Shown here: positions 15,969 to 25,124 of the stretch, piece by piece
How the letters are laid out: the number at the start of each line of letters is the position of its first letter
Position numbering within the stretch: the first letter of the stretch is position 1
Assembly (NCBI GenBank): GCA_004556965.1
Contig: SFFE01000013.1
Span: 1-64,000, forward strand
DNA length: 64,000 bases
From: Clostridiales bacterium
Lineage (GTDB): Bacteria; Bacillota; Clostridia; Oscillospirales; Oscillospiraceae
Direction of reading: 5' to 3'
Made by a program: the position numbers and the translations under genes
Notes under the pieces: generated by a model
The model's input: only the letters and a program-made list of their open reading frames with translations
Databases searched by the model: none
What the model was told of the DNA's origin: nothing

Positions 15969-16541
15969 ATGAGATTATTGGAGGAGCGCATCCGCACGGA
16001 CGGACAGGTGAAGTCCGCCGACATTCTGAAGGTGGACAGCTTTCTGAACCATCAGATGGATGTGAAGCTGTTTTGGGCGATGGCCGAGGAGTGGAAGCGG
16101 CTGTACGACGGCTGCGGCGTCAACAAGATCCTGACGATCGAGGCCAGCGGCATCGGCATTGCGGCGGTCGCGGGGCTGGTGTTCGACTGCCCGGTTGTGT
16201 TTGCGAAGAAGGGCAAATCCCGCAACGTGTCCGACAGCGTGTACGCCACGCAGGTCACAAGCTTTACGCATGGGAACGTCAACACGGTGCAGGTCTCAAA
16301 GGAGCATCTGCTGCCGGGCGACCGGATCCTCATTCTCGACGATTTTCTCGCCAACGGCGCCGCGCTCGACGGTCTGATCGACCTTGTGGAGCAGGCGGGC
16401 GCCGTGGTCGTGGGCGCGGGCATCGCCATTGAAAAGGCGTTCCAGCCGGGCGGCGCGCGCATCCGGGCGCGGGGCTGCCGCGTGGAATCGCTCGCGCGCA
16501 TCGCCGCGATGGATCCCGAAACGGGCATCCGGTTTTGTTAA
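15969..16541 (+). CDS. xpt: Xanthine phosphoribosyltransferase
   Basis: This 190-residue enzyme converts xanthine plus PRPP to XMP in purine salvage. The N-terminus MRLLEERIRTDG...KVDSFLNHQMD is characteristic of Xpt. The PRPP-binding loop region is ILILDDFLANGAALDGLIDL. The second of two adjacent ATGs (15969) is preferred, as it lies 7 bases from GGGAGG and matches the family start. A guanine riboswitch and a nucleoside importer follow on the same strand, so this is a purine salvage locus. Xpt itself has no riboswitch of its own here. Confidence 0.93.
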   Translation: MRLLEERIRTDGQVKSADILKVDSFLNHQMDVKLFWAMAEEWKRLYDGCGVNKILTIEASGIGIAAVAGLVFDCPVVFAKKGKSRNVSDSVYATQVTSFTHGNVNTVQVSKEHLLPGDRILILDDFLANGAALDGLIDLVEQAGAVVVGAGIAIEKAFQPGGARIRARGCRVESLARIAAMDPETGIRFC

Positions 16542-16618
16542 AAGAAAAACGAGGCAGGATTTGTGCATTTTTGCCGTGAGAGGGTTGAAAAACCGGGCAT
16601 TTTGCCGCGATTCGACAC

Positions 16619-16624
16619 TTGACA
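16619..16624 (+). promoter_or_regulatory. Possible -35 box for the riboswitch transcript
   Basis: A perfect TTGACA precedes the purine riboswitch. The matching -10 (TACCTT at 16642 with 17-base spacing) is weak, so the promoter is uncertain. Confidence 0.35.
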
Positions 16625-16687
16625 TTACGGCGGCGGAATGGTACCTTAAAAAAGGTGTCAAATGTTGACGCTGGATAATTTCAGAAG

Positions 16688-16758
16688 AATCGATATATCC
16701 CAAATGATATGGATTTGAAGTCTCTACCCGGTCGCCGTAAATGACCGGACTATCGATG
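16688..16758 (+). ncRNA. Purine riboswitch, guanine class
   Basis: The aptamer has P1 arms ATCGATA (16689-16695) and TATCGAT (16751-16757). The conserved P2 loop TGATATGG, the J2/3 sequence TCTCTACCCGG, and a P3 loop GCCGTAAATGACC are all present. The ligand-pairing position in the closing GGACTATC is C, which specifies guanine-type ligands and not adenine. It lies upstream of the nucleoside-binding lipoprotein gene and is followed by an intrinsic terminator, so guanine should switch the importer off. Confidence 0.92.
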
Positions 16759-16792
16759 TGTTTTTCCGGGGCGCGCTGCGCTTCCGGCTGCG

Positions 16793-16823
16793 CATTGGCG
16801 GAGACTTCCGCCAATGTTTTTTT
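16793..16823 (+). terminator. Riboswitch expression-platform terminator
   Basis: CATTGGCGGA (16793-16802) pairs with TCCGCCAATG (16807-16816), followed by seven T residues. It lies between the aptamer and the start codon, consistent with transcriptional control. Confidence 0.85.
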
Positions 16824-16877
16824 GTACCTCATTGCGCAAGCAAAAAAATAAAATTACATTAAGAGGGAGAGCTAAGG

Positions 16878-18095
16878 ATGAAAAAGTATGTAGCAATGCT
16901 GCTGGCCCTGGTCATGGTGTTTGCACTGTGCGCCTGCGGCAGCAAGACCGACGATGCCGGCAGCGCCGACGCGGATTTCAAGGTGGGCTTCATCTGCCTG
17001 CACGACGAAAACTCCACGTATGACAAGAACTTCATCGACGCCGCCAAGGCTGCGTGCGCCAATCTGGGCCTGAGCGAAGACCAGTACATTATCAAGACCG
17101 GTATTCCTGAGGGTCAGGAGTGCTACAACGCCGCCGCCGAGCTGGTTGACGCCGGCTGCAGCGTCGTGTTCGCCGACAGCTTCGGCCATGAGGATTTCAT
17201 GATCCAGGCCGCCAAGGAGTTCCCGGATGTCCAGTTCTGCCACGCGACCGGCACCAGAGCCCACACCGAGGGTCTCAGCAACTACCACAATGCATTCGCT
17301 TCCATCTATGAAGGCCGCTATCTCGCGGGCGTTGCCGCCGGCCTGAAGCTCAACGAGATGATCGCCGCCGGCGATTTCACCGCCGACGAGGCCAAGATGG
17401 GCTACGTGGGTGCGTTCACCTACGCGGAAGTCATCTCCGGCTACACTGCTTTCTTCCTTGGCGCCCGTTCCGTCTGCCCGACCGTGACCATGGACGTGAC
17501 CTTCACCGGCTCCTGGTACGATGAAGCGCTGGAGAAGGAAGGTGCCAACAAGCTCATCGACGGCGGCTGCAAGCTCATCAGCCAGCACGCCGACTCCATG
17601 GGCGCGCCGACCGCCTGCGAGACGCGCGGCATTCCCAACGTTTCCTACAACGGCAGCACCGAATCCGCCTGCCCGAACACCTTCATCGTGTCCTCCCGCA
17701 TCGACTGGACCCCGTACTATGAGATGGTCATCAAGGCTGTCATGGACGGCAACACCGCCTCGCTCGAGTCTGACTGGACCGGCACCCTCGCGACCGGCTC
17801 CGTTGTGCTGACCGACGTCAACGAGAAGGCAGCCGCTGCCGGCACGGCCGACAAGATCGCCGAGGTCAAGGCTGCGCTGGAGGATGGCTCCCTGCACGTG
17901 TTTGACACTGCCGTCTTCACCGTGGACAGCAAGACCCTGGATTCCTACATGGCGGACGTGGATACCGACGCCAACTTCGAGGGCGACACCGAAGCCATTG
18001 CCGACGGCTACTTCCACGAGTCTGAGTTCCGCTCTGCTCCGTACTTCGACCTGCAGATCGACGGCATCCAGATGCTCGATACCAACTTTGGCTGA
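16878..18095 (+). CDS. BMP-family nucleoside-binding lipoprotein of an ABC importer
   Basis: This 405-residue substrate-binding protein has a lipoprotein signal ending LCAC (Cys20). The BMP/Med family fold is visible in FKVGFICLHDENSTYDKNF, VVFADSFGHEDF, YEGRYLAGVAAGL and MGYVGAFTYAEVISGYTAFF. BMP proteins bind purine nucleosides outside the membrane and deliver them to an ABC permease. The guanine riboswitch directly upstream and the ATPase and two permeases downstream support a guanosine/inosine-type substrate. The GGGAGAG ribosome site is well placed. Confidence 0.93.
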   Translation: MKKYVAMLLALVMVFALCACGSKTDDAGSADADFKVGFICLHDENSTYDKNFIDAAKAACANLGLSEDQYIIKTGIPEGQECYNAAAELVDAGCSVVFADSFGHEDFMIQAAKEFPDVQFCHATGTRAHTEGLSNYHNAFASIYEGRYLAGVAAGLKLNEMIAAGDFTADEAKMGYVGAFTYAEVISGYTAFFLGARSVCPTVTMDVTFTGSWYDEALEKEGANKLIDGGCKLISQHADSMGAPTACETRGIPNVSYNGSTESACPNTFIVSSRIDWTPYYEMVIKAVMDGNTASLESDWTGTLATGSVVLTDVNEKAAAAGTADKIAEVKAALEDGSLHVFDTAVFTVDSKTLDSYMADVDTDANFEGDTEAIADGYFHESEFRSAPYFDLQIDGIQMLDTNFG

Positions 18096-18114
18096 TCGTT
18101 CCTGACATTGCAGA

Positions 18115-18141
18115 GGGAAGGCCTGTGAGGCAGGCCTTCCC
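18115..18141 (+). terminator. Hairpin after the binding-protein gene
   Basis: GGGAAGGCCTG and CAGGCCTTCCC pair perfectly around a 5-base loop, without a strong T-run. It probably stabilises the upstream mRNA or attenuates transcription. This would make the binding protein more abundant than the transporter, a common arrangement. Confidence 0.6.
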
Positions 18142-18236
18142 CCTCACTGCTTTAAAGGACGGCGCGGCACGGCGCGTTCCGGCGGCCGCGCCGCCCCTTG
18201 AAGCAGTACCACAGACTTTGACGAGGGGGTACCACT

Positions 18237-19769
18237 TTGGAGAATCCAACTGCCGCGGTAAAAATGCGCGACATTACGAAGCGCTTCGGGAGCGTCGTGG
18301 CAAACGACCGGGTCTGGCTTGATATTTATAAGGGAGAGATCCTGGCGCTGCTCGGCGAAAACGGCAGCGGCAAGACGACCCTGATGAACATGCTCTCCGG
18401 CATTTATTACCCGGACGAGGGACAGATCCTCATCGACGACAAGCAGGTCTCGATCCGCAGCCCGAAGGACGCCTTTGACCACGGTATCGGCATGATTCAC
18501 CAGCACTTCAAGCTGGTCGATGTGTTCACCGCCGCGGAGAACATCGTCCTCGGCATGGAGGGCAAGCTCGATTTGAAGGCCGCAAGCCGGAAGATCCGCG
18601 AGATCTGCGACGCCTACGGCTTTGACGTCGATCCGGAGCAGAAAATCTACGACATGTCCGTTTCGCAAAAGCAGACGGTCGAGATCGTGAAGGTGCTCTA
18701 CCGCGGGGCGGACATCCTCATTCTCGACGAGCCGACCGCCGTGCTCACGCCGCAGGAGACGGACAAGCTCTTTGCCGTGCTGCGCAATATGCGCGACGAC
18801 GGCAAGGCCATCGTCATCATCACGCACAAGATGCACGAGGTGGAGGAGCTGAGCGACCGCGTCGCCATTCTGCGTCACGGCCAGTTTGTCGGCGATATGC
18901 TCACGAAGGAGACAAACGCCCAGGAGATGACGAACATGATGGTCGGGCGCGCCGTGTCGCTGAACATTGAGCGGCCCGATCCGGTCGATCCCAAGCCGCG
19001 CATCGAGGTCAAGGGGCTTACGGTGCGCAGCATTGACGGCGTTTTGAAGCTCGACGGCGTTTCCTTCACCGCCAACTCCGGCGAGATTCTCGGCATCGCG
19101 GGCATCTCCGGCTGCGGCCAGAAGGAGCTGCTGGAGGCCATCGCCGGCCTGCAGCCGACTGAGGCGGGCAGCATCTGCTACATTGACGACGACGGGACGC
19201 GCGAGGAGCTGCTTGGCAAGGACCCGCTGTCCATTGCGGAGATGGGCGTCGCCCTCTCTTTCGTACCGGAAGACCGGCTGGGCATGGGCCTTGTGGGGAA
19301 TATGGACCTGTCCGACAACATGATGCTCCGCTCCTTCCGCAAGGGCAAAGGCATCCTCACCGACCGCAAAACGCCCAAAAAGCTGGCGGAGAACGTGGTC
19401 GAGGAGCTGGATGTGAACACGCCGGGCGTGTCCACGCCGGTGCGGCGCCTCTCCGGCGGCAACGTGCAGAAGGTGCTCGTCGGCCGCGAGATCGCCTCGG
19501 CGCCCACCGTGCTGCTGACCGCCTATGCGGTGCGCGGTCTGGATATCAATTCGTCTTACACGATCTATGATCTCATCAACCGGCAGAAGGCCCGCGGCGT
19601 CGCCGTCATCTATGTCGGAGAGGATCTGGACGTGCTGCTGGAGCTGGCCGACCGCATCCTCGTGCTCTGCGGCGGCAAGGTCAGCGGCATCGTGCCGGGA
19701 CGCGGCGCGACGAAACGCGATGTTGGCATGATGATGACCCGGCTGGGGGGGAGAAAAGCAGATGAATAA
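18237..19769 (+). CDS. Nucleoside ABC importer, double ATP-binding protein
   Basis: This 510-residue tandem ATPase is of the BMP/ribose-importer type. The first half is canonical: Walker A GENGSGKTT and Walker B ILILDEPTAV, with signature SVSQKQTVEI. In the second half, Walker A is GISGCGQKE and Walker B reads TVLLTAYAVRGLD. It therefore lacks both the P-loop lysine context and the catalytic aspartate-glutamate pair, though its LSGGNVQK signature is intact. One functional ATP site per protein is likely. It starts at TTG (first residues MENPTAAVKM) behind GAGGGGG. It overlaps the first permease gene by 8 bases. Confidence 0.93.
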   Translation: MENPTAAVKMRDITKRFGSVVANDRVWLDIYKGEILALLGENGSGKTTLMNMLSGIYYPDEGQILIDDKQVSIRSPKDAFDHGIGMIHQHFKLVDVFTAAENIVLGMEGKLDLKAASRKIREICDAYGFDVDPEQKIYDMSVSQKQTVEIVKVLYRGADILILDEPTAVLTPQETDKLFAVLRNMRDDGKAIVIITHKMHEVEELSDRVAILRHGQFVGDMLTKETNAQEMTNMMVGRAVSLNIERPDPVDPKPRIEVKGLTVRSIDGVLKLDGVSFTANSGEILGIAGISGCGQKELLEAIAGLQPTEAGSICYIDDDGTREELLGKDPLSIAEMGVALSFVPEDRLGMGLVGNMDLSDNMMLRSFRKGKGILTDRKTPKKLAENVVEELDVNTPGVSTPVRRLSGGNVQKVLVGREIASAPTVLLTAYAVRGLDINSSYTIYDLINRQKARGVAVIYVGEDLDVLLELADRILVLCGGKVSGIVPGRGATKRDVGMMMTRLGGRKADE

Positions 19770-20877
19770 ACGCGAAAAGGAACCGCTGCTGCACATCGTC
19801 AAACGCGATACGCTGCCCTGGTACCGTGCCTGGGGCATCCGCGCGATCGCTATCGTCGCGGCGCTGCTGCTGTGCGCGCTCATCACCGCCGTCTGCACCG
19901 GCCAGAACCCGCTGGAGGTCTACGCCACGATGCTCAGCGGTGCGTTCGGCTCGCCGCGCAGGGTCTGGATTCTGCTGCAGAATCTCGCCATTTTGCTGTG
20001 CATTTCGCTCGCGGTCACGCCTGCGTTCAAGATGCGCTTCTGGAACATCGGCGCGGAGGGACAGGTGCTCGCGGGCGGTCTCGCCGCCGCCGCGTGCATG
20101 ATCTGCCTGGCGGATAAGCTGCCCAATGCGCTGCTGCTCGTGGTCATTGCCGTGGCCGGCGTGCTCGCGGGTGCGATCTGGGCGGTCATTCCCGCACTGT
20201 TCAAGGCCAAGTGGAACACGAACGAGACACTCTTCACCCTGATGATGAACTACGTTGCCACGCAGCTCGTGGCCTTCTTTATCATCATCTGGGAGGTGCC
20301 GAAAGGCTCCGGCAAGGTGGGCATCATCAACCAGTCCACCGAGATCGGCTGGCTGCCGCAGATCGGCAGCTATAAGTATCTGCTGAACATTCTGATCGTC
20401 GCGGTGCTGACCGTGCTCGTTTACATTTACCTCAATTACAGCAAGCACGGCTATGAGATTTCCGTGGTCGGCGAGAGCGAGCGCACCGCCCGCTACGTCG
20501 GCATCAAGGTCGAAAAGGTCATCATCCGCACCATGCTCCTGTCCGGCGCGCTGTGCGGCGTTGCGGGCGTGCTGCTCGTGTCCGGCACCGACCATACGAT
20601 CACGACCACCATTGCCGGCGGGCAGGGCTTTACGGCCGTCATGGTCTCGTGGCTGGCGAAGTTCAATCCGCTGAGCATGATTTTTACGAGCCTGCTGCTC
20701 GTATTCCTCAACCGGGGCGCACTGGAGATCTCCACGGTCTTCGGGTTCAACCAGTCGTTTGCGGACATCCTGTCCGGCATCATCATTTTCTTCATCATCG
20801 GCTGCGAATTCTTTATCTCCTACCGGGTAAGCTTCCGCAAGCCGGCCAGAAAGGCGGGAGGTGCGGAGCATGTTTGA
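19762..20877 (+). CDS. Nucleoside ABC importer, permease subunit 1
   Basis: This 371-residue membrane protein of the BPD_transp_2 class has about ten hydrophobic segments. Landmarks are FWNIGAEGQVLAGGLAAAAC, the coupling-helix region GYEISVVGESERTARYVGIK, and GGQGFTAVMVSWLAKFNPL. Together with permease 2 it forms the heterodimeric channel of the purine nucleoside importer. It overlaps its neighbours by 8 bases on each side. Confidence 0.92.
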   Translation: MNKREKEPLLHIVKRDTLPWYRAWGIRAIAIVAALLLCALITAVCTGQNPLEVYATMLSGAFGSPRRVWILLQNLAILLCISLAVTPAFKMRFWNIGAEGQVLAGGLAAAACMICLADKLPNALLLVVIAVAGVLAGAIWAVIPALFKAKWNTNETLFTLMMNYVATQLVAFFIIIWEVPKGSGKVGIINQSTEIGWLPQIGSYKYLLNILIVAVLTVLVYIYLNYSKHGYEISVVGESERTARYVGIKVEKVIIRTMLLSGALCGVAGVLLVSGTDHTITTTIAGGQGFTAVMVSWLAKFNPLSMIFTSLLLVFLNRGALEISTVFGFNQSFADILSGIIIFFIIGCEFFISYRVSFRKPARKAGGAEHV

Positions 20878-21865
20878 TTTCGTGTCCTTTATTCCCCGCG
20901 CCATCGTGCAGGGCATCCCGCTGCTGTTCGGCAGCACCGGCGAGACGCTCACCGAAAAGTCCGGCAACCTCAACCTCGGCATCGCGGGCATCATGTATGT
21001 CGGCGGCATCTGCGGGGTCATCGGTGCGTTCTTTTATGAACAGGCTGCCGGCGGCGCCGCGGGCATGAACGGCTTTCTCGCCATTGCGATCCCGCTGCTG
21101 TCGTGCCTGCTCGGCTCGCTGCTGATGGGGCTGCTCTACTGCTTTCTCACGGTCACGCTGCGCGCGAACCAGAACGTCACCGGCCTTGCGCTCACGACCT
21201 TCGGCGTCGGCTTCGGCAACTTTATGGGCGGTTCGCTCATCAAGCTCACCGGCAGCGAGGTGCCGTCTATCGCGCTCTCAGCGACGAACAGCTATTTTGC
21301 AAAGTCCCTGCCGTTTGCGGACAAGCTCGGCTGGTTCGGGAAGATCTTTCTGTCCTACGGCTTTTTGGCCTACCTCGCCGTCGCCATTGCGCTCGTCGCG
21401 GCCTACGTGTTGCGGCACACCCGCGTGGGTCTGCATCTGCGCGCCGTCGGCGAGAACCCGAATACTGCCGACGCGGCCGGCATCGACGTGAACAAGTACA
21501 AGTACCTTGCCACCTGCATCGGCAGCATGATCGCAGGACTCGGCGGGCTGTACTACGTCATGGACTATGCCTGCGGCGTGTGGTCGAACGACGCCTTCGG
21601 CGACCGCGGCTGGCTCGCCATTGCGCTCGTCATCTTCACGGTCTGGAAGCCGAACATCGGCGTGTTCTCGTCGTTCTTGTTTGGCGGGCTGTACATTCTG
21701 CATATCTTCCTGCCGACCGGCACGAATCTGGCGGTCAAGGAGCTGTACAAAATGCTTCCGTACGTCGTCACGATCATTGTGCTCATCATTACGAGCATGC
21801 GCTCCCGCCGCGAGAATCAGCCGCCCGCGAGCTTGGGTCTGGCGTATTTCCGAGAAGAACGATAG
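20870..21865 (+). CDS. Nucleoside ABC importer, permease subunit 2
   Basis: This 331-residue second permease has the hallmarks LTEKSGNLNLGIAGIMYVGG near the N-terminus, HLRAVGENPNTADAAGIDV, and GDRGWLAIALVIFTVWKPNI. The ATG at 20870 is preferred over the GTG nine bases upstream because GGGAGG lies 8 bases before it. This is the last gene of the riboswitch-controlled operon and ends just before a strong bidirectional terminator. Confidence 0.92.
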   Translation: MFDFVSFIPRAIVQGIPLLFGSTGETLTEKSGNLNLGIAGIMYVGGICGVIGAFFYEQAAGGAAGMNGFLAIAIPLLSCLLGSLLMGLLYCFLTVTLRANQNVTGLALTTFGVGFGNFMGGSLIKLTGSEVPSIALSATNSYFAKSLPFADKLGWFGKIFLSYGFLAYLAVAIALVAAYVLRHTRVGLHLRAVGENPNTADAAGIDVNKYKYLATCIGSMIAGLGGLYYVMDYACGVWSNDAFGDRGWLAIALVIFTVWKPNIGVFSSFLFGGLYILHIFLPTGTNLAVKELYKMLPYVVTIIVLIITSMRSRRENQPPASLGLAYFREER

Positions 21866-21887
21866 CGCCCGAACACGGTGCAAAAAT

Positions 21888-21918
21888 CGCCCTTTCCCGA
21901 CTGGGAAAGGGCGGTTTT
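21888..21918. terminator. Bidirectional terminator between importer operon and B12 operon
   Basis: CGCCCTTTCCC (21888-21898) and GGGAAAGGGCG (21903-21913) pair around GACT. A GTTTTT tail follows on the plus strand and TTTTT on the minus strand. It lies between two convergent operons. Confidence 0.85.
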
Positions 21919-22656
21919 TCATGCCTCTAAGATGCCGTATTTCGTTTTGATGCGGTCGAGCTTGCGCAGCAGCGGCTCGCCCGCGAGGGCGAGGAATACA
22001 ACGGTCGCCGCCGCGTGGATGACGTTGAACACAAAGCCGGAGGCGCAGGATGTGAGCAGCGCCGCCCATGTCACAGCGCCGGAGAACATCAGCACCGACG
22101 CGGCGTCGAGCAGCAGCCCGTAGATCACAAGCGTCGCCAGACCACCGAACACGCACAGCGGTAGCCGCTTTGCCGGGAGCCGCCCCGGCGCGAACAGCAG
22201 CCCCGCCAGAAATCCGATGACGCCGAAGCCGAACATCTGCCACGGCGTCCACGGCCCCTGACCGAACAGGAAGTTCGACAAAAACGCGATGGCCGCGCCC
22301 GTGACAAACCCGGCCTCGCCGCCGAAGGCGACGCCCGTGATGACGACCACGGCGACCATGGGCTTAAACTGCGGCACCATGGCAAATGCCGCGCGCCCGG
22401 CCACACCGATGGCCGTCATCACCGCGAGGATCACAAGCTCGCGCGCCTGCGGCCTGCGGCGCTCGAACTTCAGCGCGAAGGGCAGCATCGCCAGCACGAT
22501 CACGAGCATGCTCACGAGGTAGTATTTGCGGTTGTCCCATACGAGACTGCCCAAAAGCAGCAGCGCGGGGACGGCAAGGCAGATCAGACAGGCTGCAAAG
22601 ACGGTGCGTCCGCGCCGTCCGGCGTCGGGTGTGACGCTTCTGGGTGCGTCCGGCAT
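21919..22656 (-). CDS. ECF transporter S component, probably cobalamin (CbrT-like)
   Basis: This 245-residue membrane protein captures the vitamin for an energy-coupling-factor importer. Visible S-component features are GVAFGGEAGFVTGAAIAFLS and NFLFGQGPWTPWQMFGFGVI followed by GFLAGLLFAP. The ATG at 22656 has GGGAGGTGATC upstream. It overlaps the ATPase gene by 73 bases and is the last gene of an operon led by a cobalamin riboswitch. Cobalamin is therefore the predicted substrate; substrate choice rests on the riboswitch, not on residues I can read. Confidence 0.82.
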   Translation of the reverse strand: MPDAPRSVTPDAGRRGRTVFAACLICLAVPALLLLGSLVWDNRKYYLVSMLVIVLAMLPFALKFERRRPQARELVILAVMTAIGVAGRAAFAMVPQFKPMVAVVVITGVAFGGEAGFVTGAAIAFLSNFLFGQGPWTPWQMFGFGVIGFLAGLLFAPGRLPAKRLPLCVFGGLATLVIYGLLLDAASVLMFSGAVTWAALLTSCASGFVFNVIHAAATVVFLALAGEPLLRKLDRIKTKYGILEA

Positions 22657-24257
22657 GCTTCGATCACCTCCCGGCAAAGAATCGCGTCCGGCAGCCAGGG
22701 GCGCGCCATGCGGTTGGCCGCCGTGGTGTAAAAGTGGTTGCCCGCGAAAAACGCGCGGGTGCGCCCCTCTGAAAGGATCTGCCCGTCGAACAGCAGCGCG
22801 GCGCGGTCGGCATAGGCGGCGCAGAACTCAATGTCGTGCGACACGAGCACCACCGCCGTGCCCTGCTCGCAGAGCGCGCGCAGCAGCGCGCCGAACGAGG
22901 CGCGAAACGCCGCGTCCATGCCCTTGGTCGGCTCGTCGAGCAAGAGCACGTCCGGCCGGGCAAGCAGCAGCTTTGCGATCGCGGCGCGCTGCTGCTCGCC
23001 GCCGGAGAGGTCAAAGGGGTGGCGCTCCAGCAGCGGAGAGAGCGCCATGGCGGCGACTGCCGCGTCCATGCGAGGCTGCCGCTCCGCCGCCGGGAGCGAC
23101 AGCGTGCGCAGCGCGTCCTCCAGATCGGCGCGCACGGTGTCTTTGACAAACATCGCGCGCGGCTCCTGACAGAGGGCGGCGATGCGCTTTGCCTTTTGCA
23201 GCACCTTGCCGCGGTAGGGGCGGCGCTGCCCCGCGAGGACGGCCAGCGCCGTGCTCTTGCCCGCGCCGTTTCCGCCGACGATGGCGAGCAGCTCCCCGGC
23301 GCGCACGGTGAGCGACAGCCCCTTGAGCACGTCCGCACCGTCCCGGTCATACCGGAACCAGCATTCGCGCAGCTGCAGCAGCGGCGCGCCGTCGCTGTCG
23401 GCAGGCGTGTTCGTTGCCGGCAGGGGAGAAGGCCGGAGCGTTTCCAGCAGCGCGCGCCCCGTGCGGATGTCGAGCGGGCATTTCCCCGGCGCGCCGACGC
23501 CGCCCCAGACGCGCACCGGCGTCGGCATTGCGGCAAAAAACGGGCTGCCGCGCTCCAGCAGCGCGCGCGCCACCTCATCCGGCGTGCCGAGCGCGGTCAG
23601 CCGCCCCTGCTCCAGCACCGCTGCGCGGTCGGCCATCGGCAGCGCGTCCTCCAGCCGGTGCTCCGAGAGGATCACCGTCACGCCCAGCTCCCGGTTGAGA
23701 CGCTGCACGGTGTGGAGAAATTCCGCCGCCGCAATGGGGTCAAGCTGGCCGGTCGGCTCGTCGAGCACGAGCACGTCCGGGTGCATTGCCATCACGGACG
23801 CGAGATTCAGCAGCTGCTTCTGCCCGCCGGAGAGCATATCCACGCTGCGGTCAAAACACGTCTGGATGCCGAAAAAGCTCGCCATCTCGCCGACGCGCAG
23901 CCGCATGGTCTGCGCGTCCGTTCCGAGACTTTCCAGCCCGAAGGCCAGTTCGTGCCACACCTTGTCGGTGACGAGCTGGTCGTCCGGCTGCTGCAGCACG
24001 AAGCCGATGCGCTGCGCCTGTGTGCGCGCGTCCCACGTCTCCAGCGGCTTGCCGTCGAGCAGCACCCGACCGCTGCGCGTGCCGTAGGGCGTGAGCACAG
24101 ACTTCAAATGCCGCAGCAGCGTGCTCTTCCCGCCGCCGGACACGCCGCACAGCAGAAAAAACTCCCCCTCCCGCACGGAAAACGAGATGTCGTTCAGCGC
24201 GGGAGCCGCCGCCTTCGGGTAGGCGAAGGTCAGATGTTCGATCGCAAACGCCGCCAT
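22584..24257 (-). CDS. ECF transporter fused double ATPase (EcfA-EcfA')
   Basis: This 557-residue protein has two complete ABC ATPase domains in one chain. Domain 1 has GVSGGGKST, LSGGQKQLLNLASVM, VLDEPTGQLDP and a His switch (SEHRLED). Domain 2 has GGNGAGKST, LSGGEQQRAAIAKLL, LLDEPTKGMDA and VSHDIEF. ECF modules usually use two separate ATPases; the fused form occurs in some Firmicutes and Archaea. The N-terminus MAAFAIEHLTFAYPK follows AGGAGG. The gene overlaps both neighbours (ecfT by 28 bases, the S component by 73). Confidence 0.92.
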   Translation of the reverse strand: MAAFAIEHLTFAYPKAAAPALNDISFSVREGEFFLLCGVSGGGKSTLLRHLKSVLTPYGTRSGRVLLDGKPLETWDARTQAQRIGFVLQQPDDQLVTDKVWHELAFGLESLGTDAQTMRLRVGEMASFFGIQTCFDRSVDMLSGGQKQLLNLASVMAMHPDVLVLDEPTGQLDPIAAAEFLHTVQRLNRELGVTVILSEHRLEDALPMADRAAVLEQGRLTALGTPDEVARALLERGSPFFAAMPTPVRVWGGVGAPGKCPLDIRTGRALLETLRPSPLPATNTPADSDGAPLLQLRECWFRYDRDGADVLKGLSLTVRAGELLAIVGGNGAGKSTALAVLAGQRRPYRGKVLQKAKRIAALCQEPRAMFVKDTVRADLEDALRTLSLPAAERQPRMDAAVAAMALSPLLERHPFDLSGGEQQRAAIAKLLLARPDVLLLDEPTKGMDAAFRASFGALLRALCEQGTAVVLVSHDIEFCAAYADRAALLFDGQILSEGRTRAFFAGNHFYTTAANRMARPWLPDAILCREVIEACRTHPEASHPTPDGADAPSLQPV

Positions 24258-25120
24258 GTCAGCGCCTCCTTTCGGTTCAGCAGCAGGGGAAGATTGCAAA
24301 ACAGCACGAAGCACGCCAGAGTGAGCGCGCCCGGCGCATTCCACGGCGCGGGCGCGAGGACGGGGTAATACGTCATAGCGGCCTGCCCCGTGAGCAGCCC
24401 GGCCAGCGCGCCGAGTGCGAGCGCGAGCAGCAGCGCGGCAAAGCGCCTGTCCCGCCCGTCGAAGCGCTGGCGTGCGAACGCAGTGCGCCCCGGCAGGCCG
24501 TAGCCCCGGCTTTTCATCGAATCCGCCGTGACGACGGCGTTTTCCAGCGCCCACGTGACCGTCACGGACAGCGCGCGCACACCGGAGCGTACCCTTGCAG
24601 AGAGACCCCGGGGCGGCTCGCCGCCGAGCGCGCGCTGCGCCGCAGCGACCTGCCGCACCTGCCGCGAAAAGCGCGGCACAAACCGCAGCGCCATCGAAAA
24701 CAGCAGCGAAAACGCGGGCAGCGCCCGGCCGAACAGCGCCATCAGCTTGTCCGACGTCAGCACGCGGTTACAGCTTGCAAACCAGAGCAGCACCGCGCCG
24801 AGCATTGCCGCCGCCGCGAGACCGTAGGCCAGCGCCTCCCACGTGACGGCGTTGCCGTTTCGCAGATAGAACAGCACGGTCATGCCCCGGTGGTTGAACA
24901 GCGGGTTGAGCAGCGCCGTCAGCGCCATCAGCGGCAGCACCCAGCAAAGCTGCCGCAGCAGATACCGCCCGCCGCAGAGCGCCGCGAGGTACGCCGCCGC
25001 CGACAGCAGCGAGACGAGCAAAAACGCGGGGTGCATCACCAGCATCGTGATGAGCAGCACCGCCGCGTAGAATCCAAAGGAGAGCGCGCCGTGCAGCGCG
25101 CAGAAAGCGTCTTCGCGCAT
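24230..25120 (-). CDS. ecfT: ECF transporter transmembrane T component
   Basis: This 296-residue membrane protein links the ATPases to the S component. The T-component signature is present: LSVTVTWALENAVVTADSMK followed by SRGYG (about residues 183-207), whose Ala-Arg-Gly-type coupling helix here reads SMKSRGYG. Several hydrophobic segments are visible on each side. It overlaps ecfA and lies 4 bases after the DUF4430 gene. Confidence 0.9.
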   Translation of the reverse strand: MREDAFCALHGALSFGFYAAVLLITMLVMHPAFLLVSLLSAAAYLAALCGGRYLLRQLCWVLPLMALTALLNPLFNHRGMTVLFYLRNGNAVTWEALAYGLAAAAMLGAVLLWFASCNRVLTSDKLMALFGRALPAFSLLFSMALRFVPRFSRQVRQVAAAQRALGGEPPRGLSARVRSGVRALSVTVTWALENAVVTADSMKSRGYGLPGRTAFARQRFDGRDRRFAALLLALALGALAGLLTGQAAMTYYPVLAPAPWNAPGALTLACFVLFCNLPLLLNRKEALTWRRLRSNI

Positions 25121-25124
25121 ACGC

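Noticed and set aside
18144..21021. Long antisense frames over the nucleoside importer genes
   Set aside because: The sense strand carries perfect ABC motifs and operon overlaps; the antisense frames have low-complexity charged composition.
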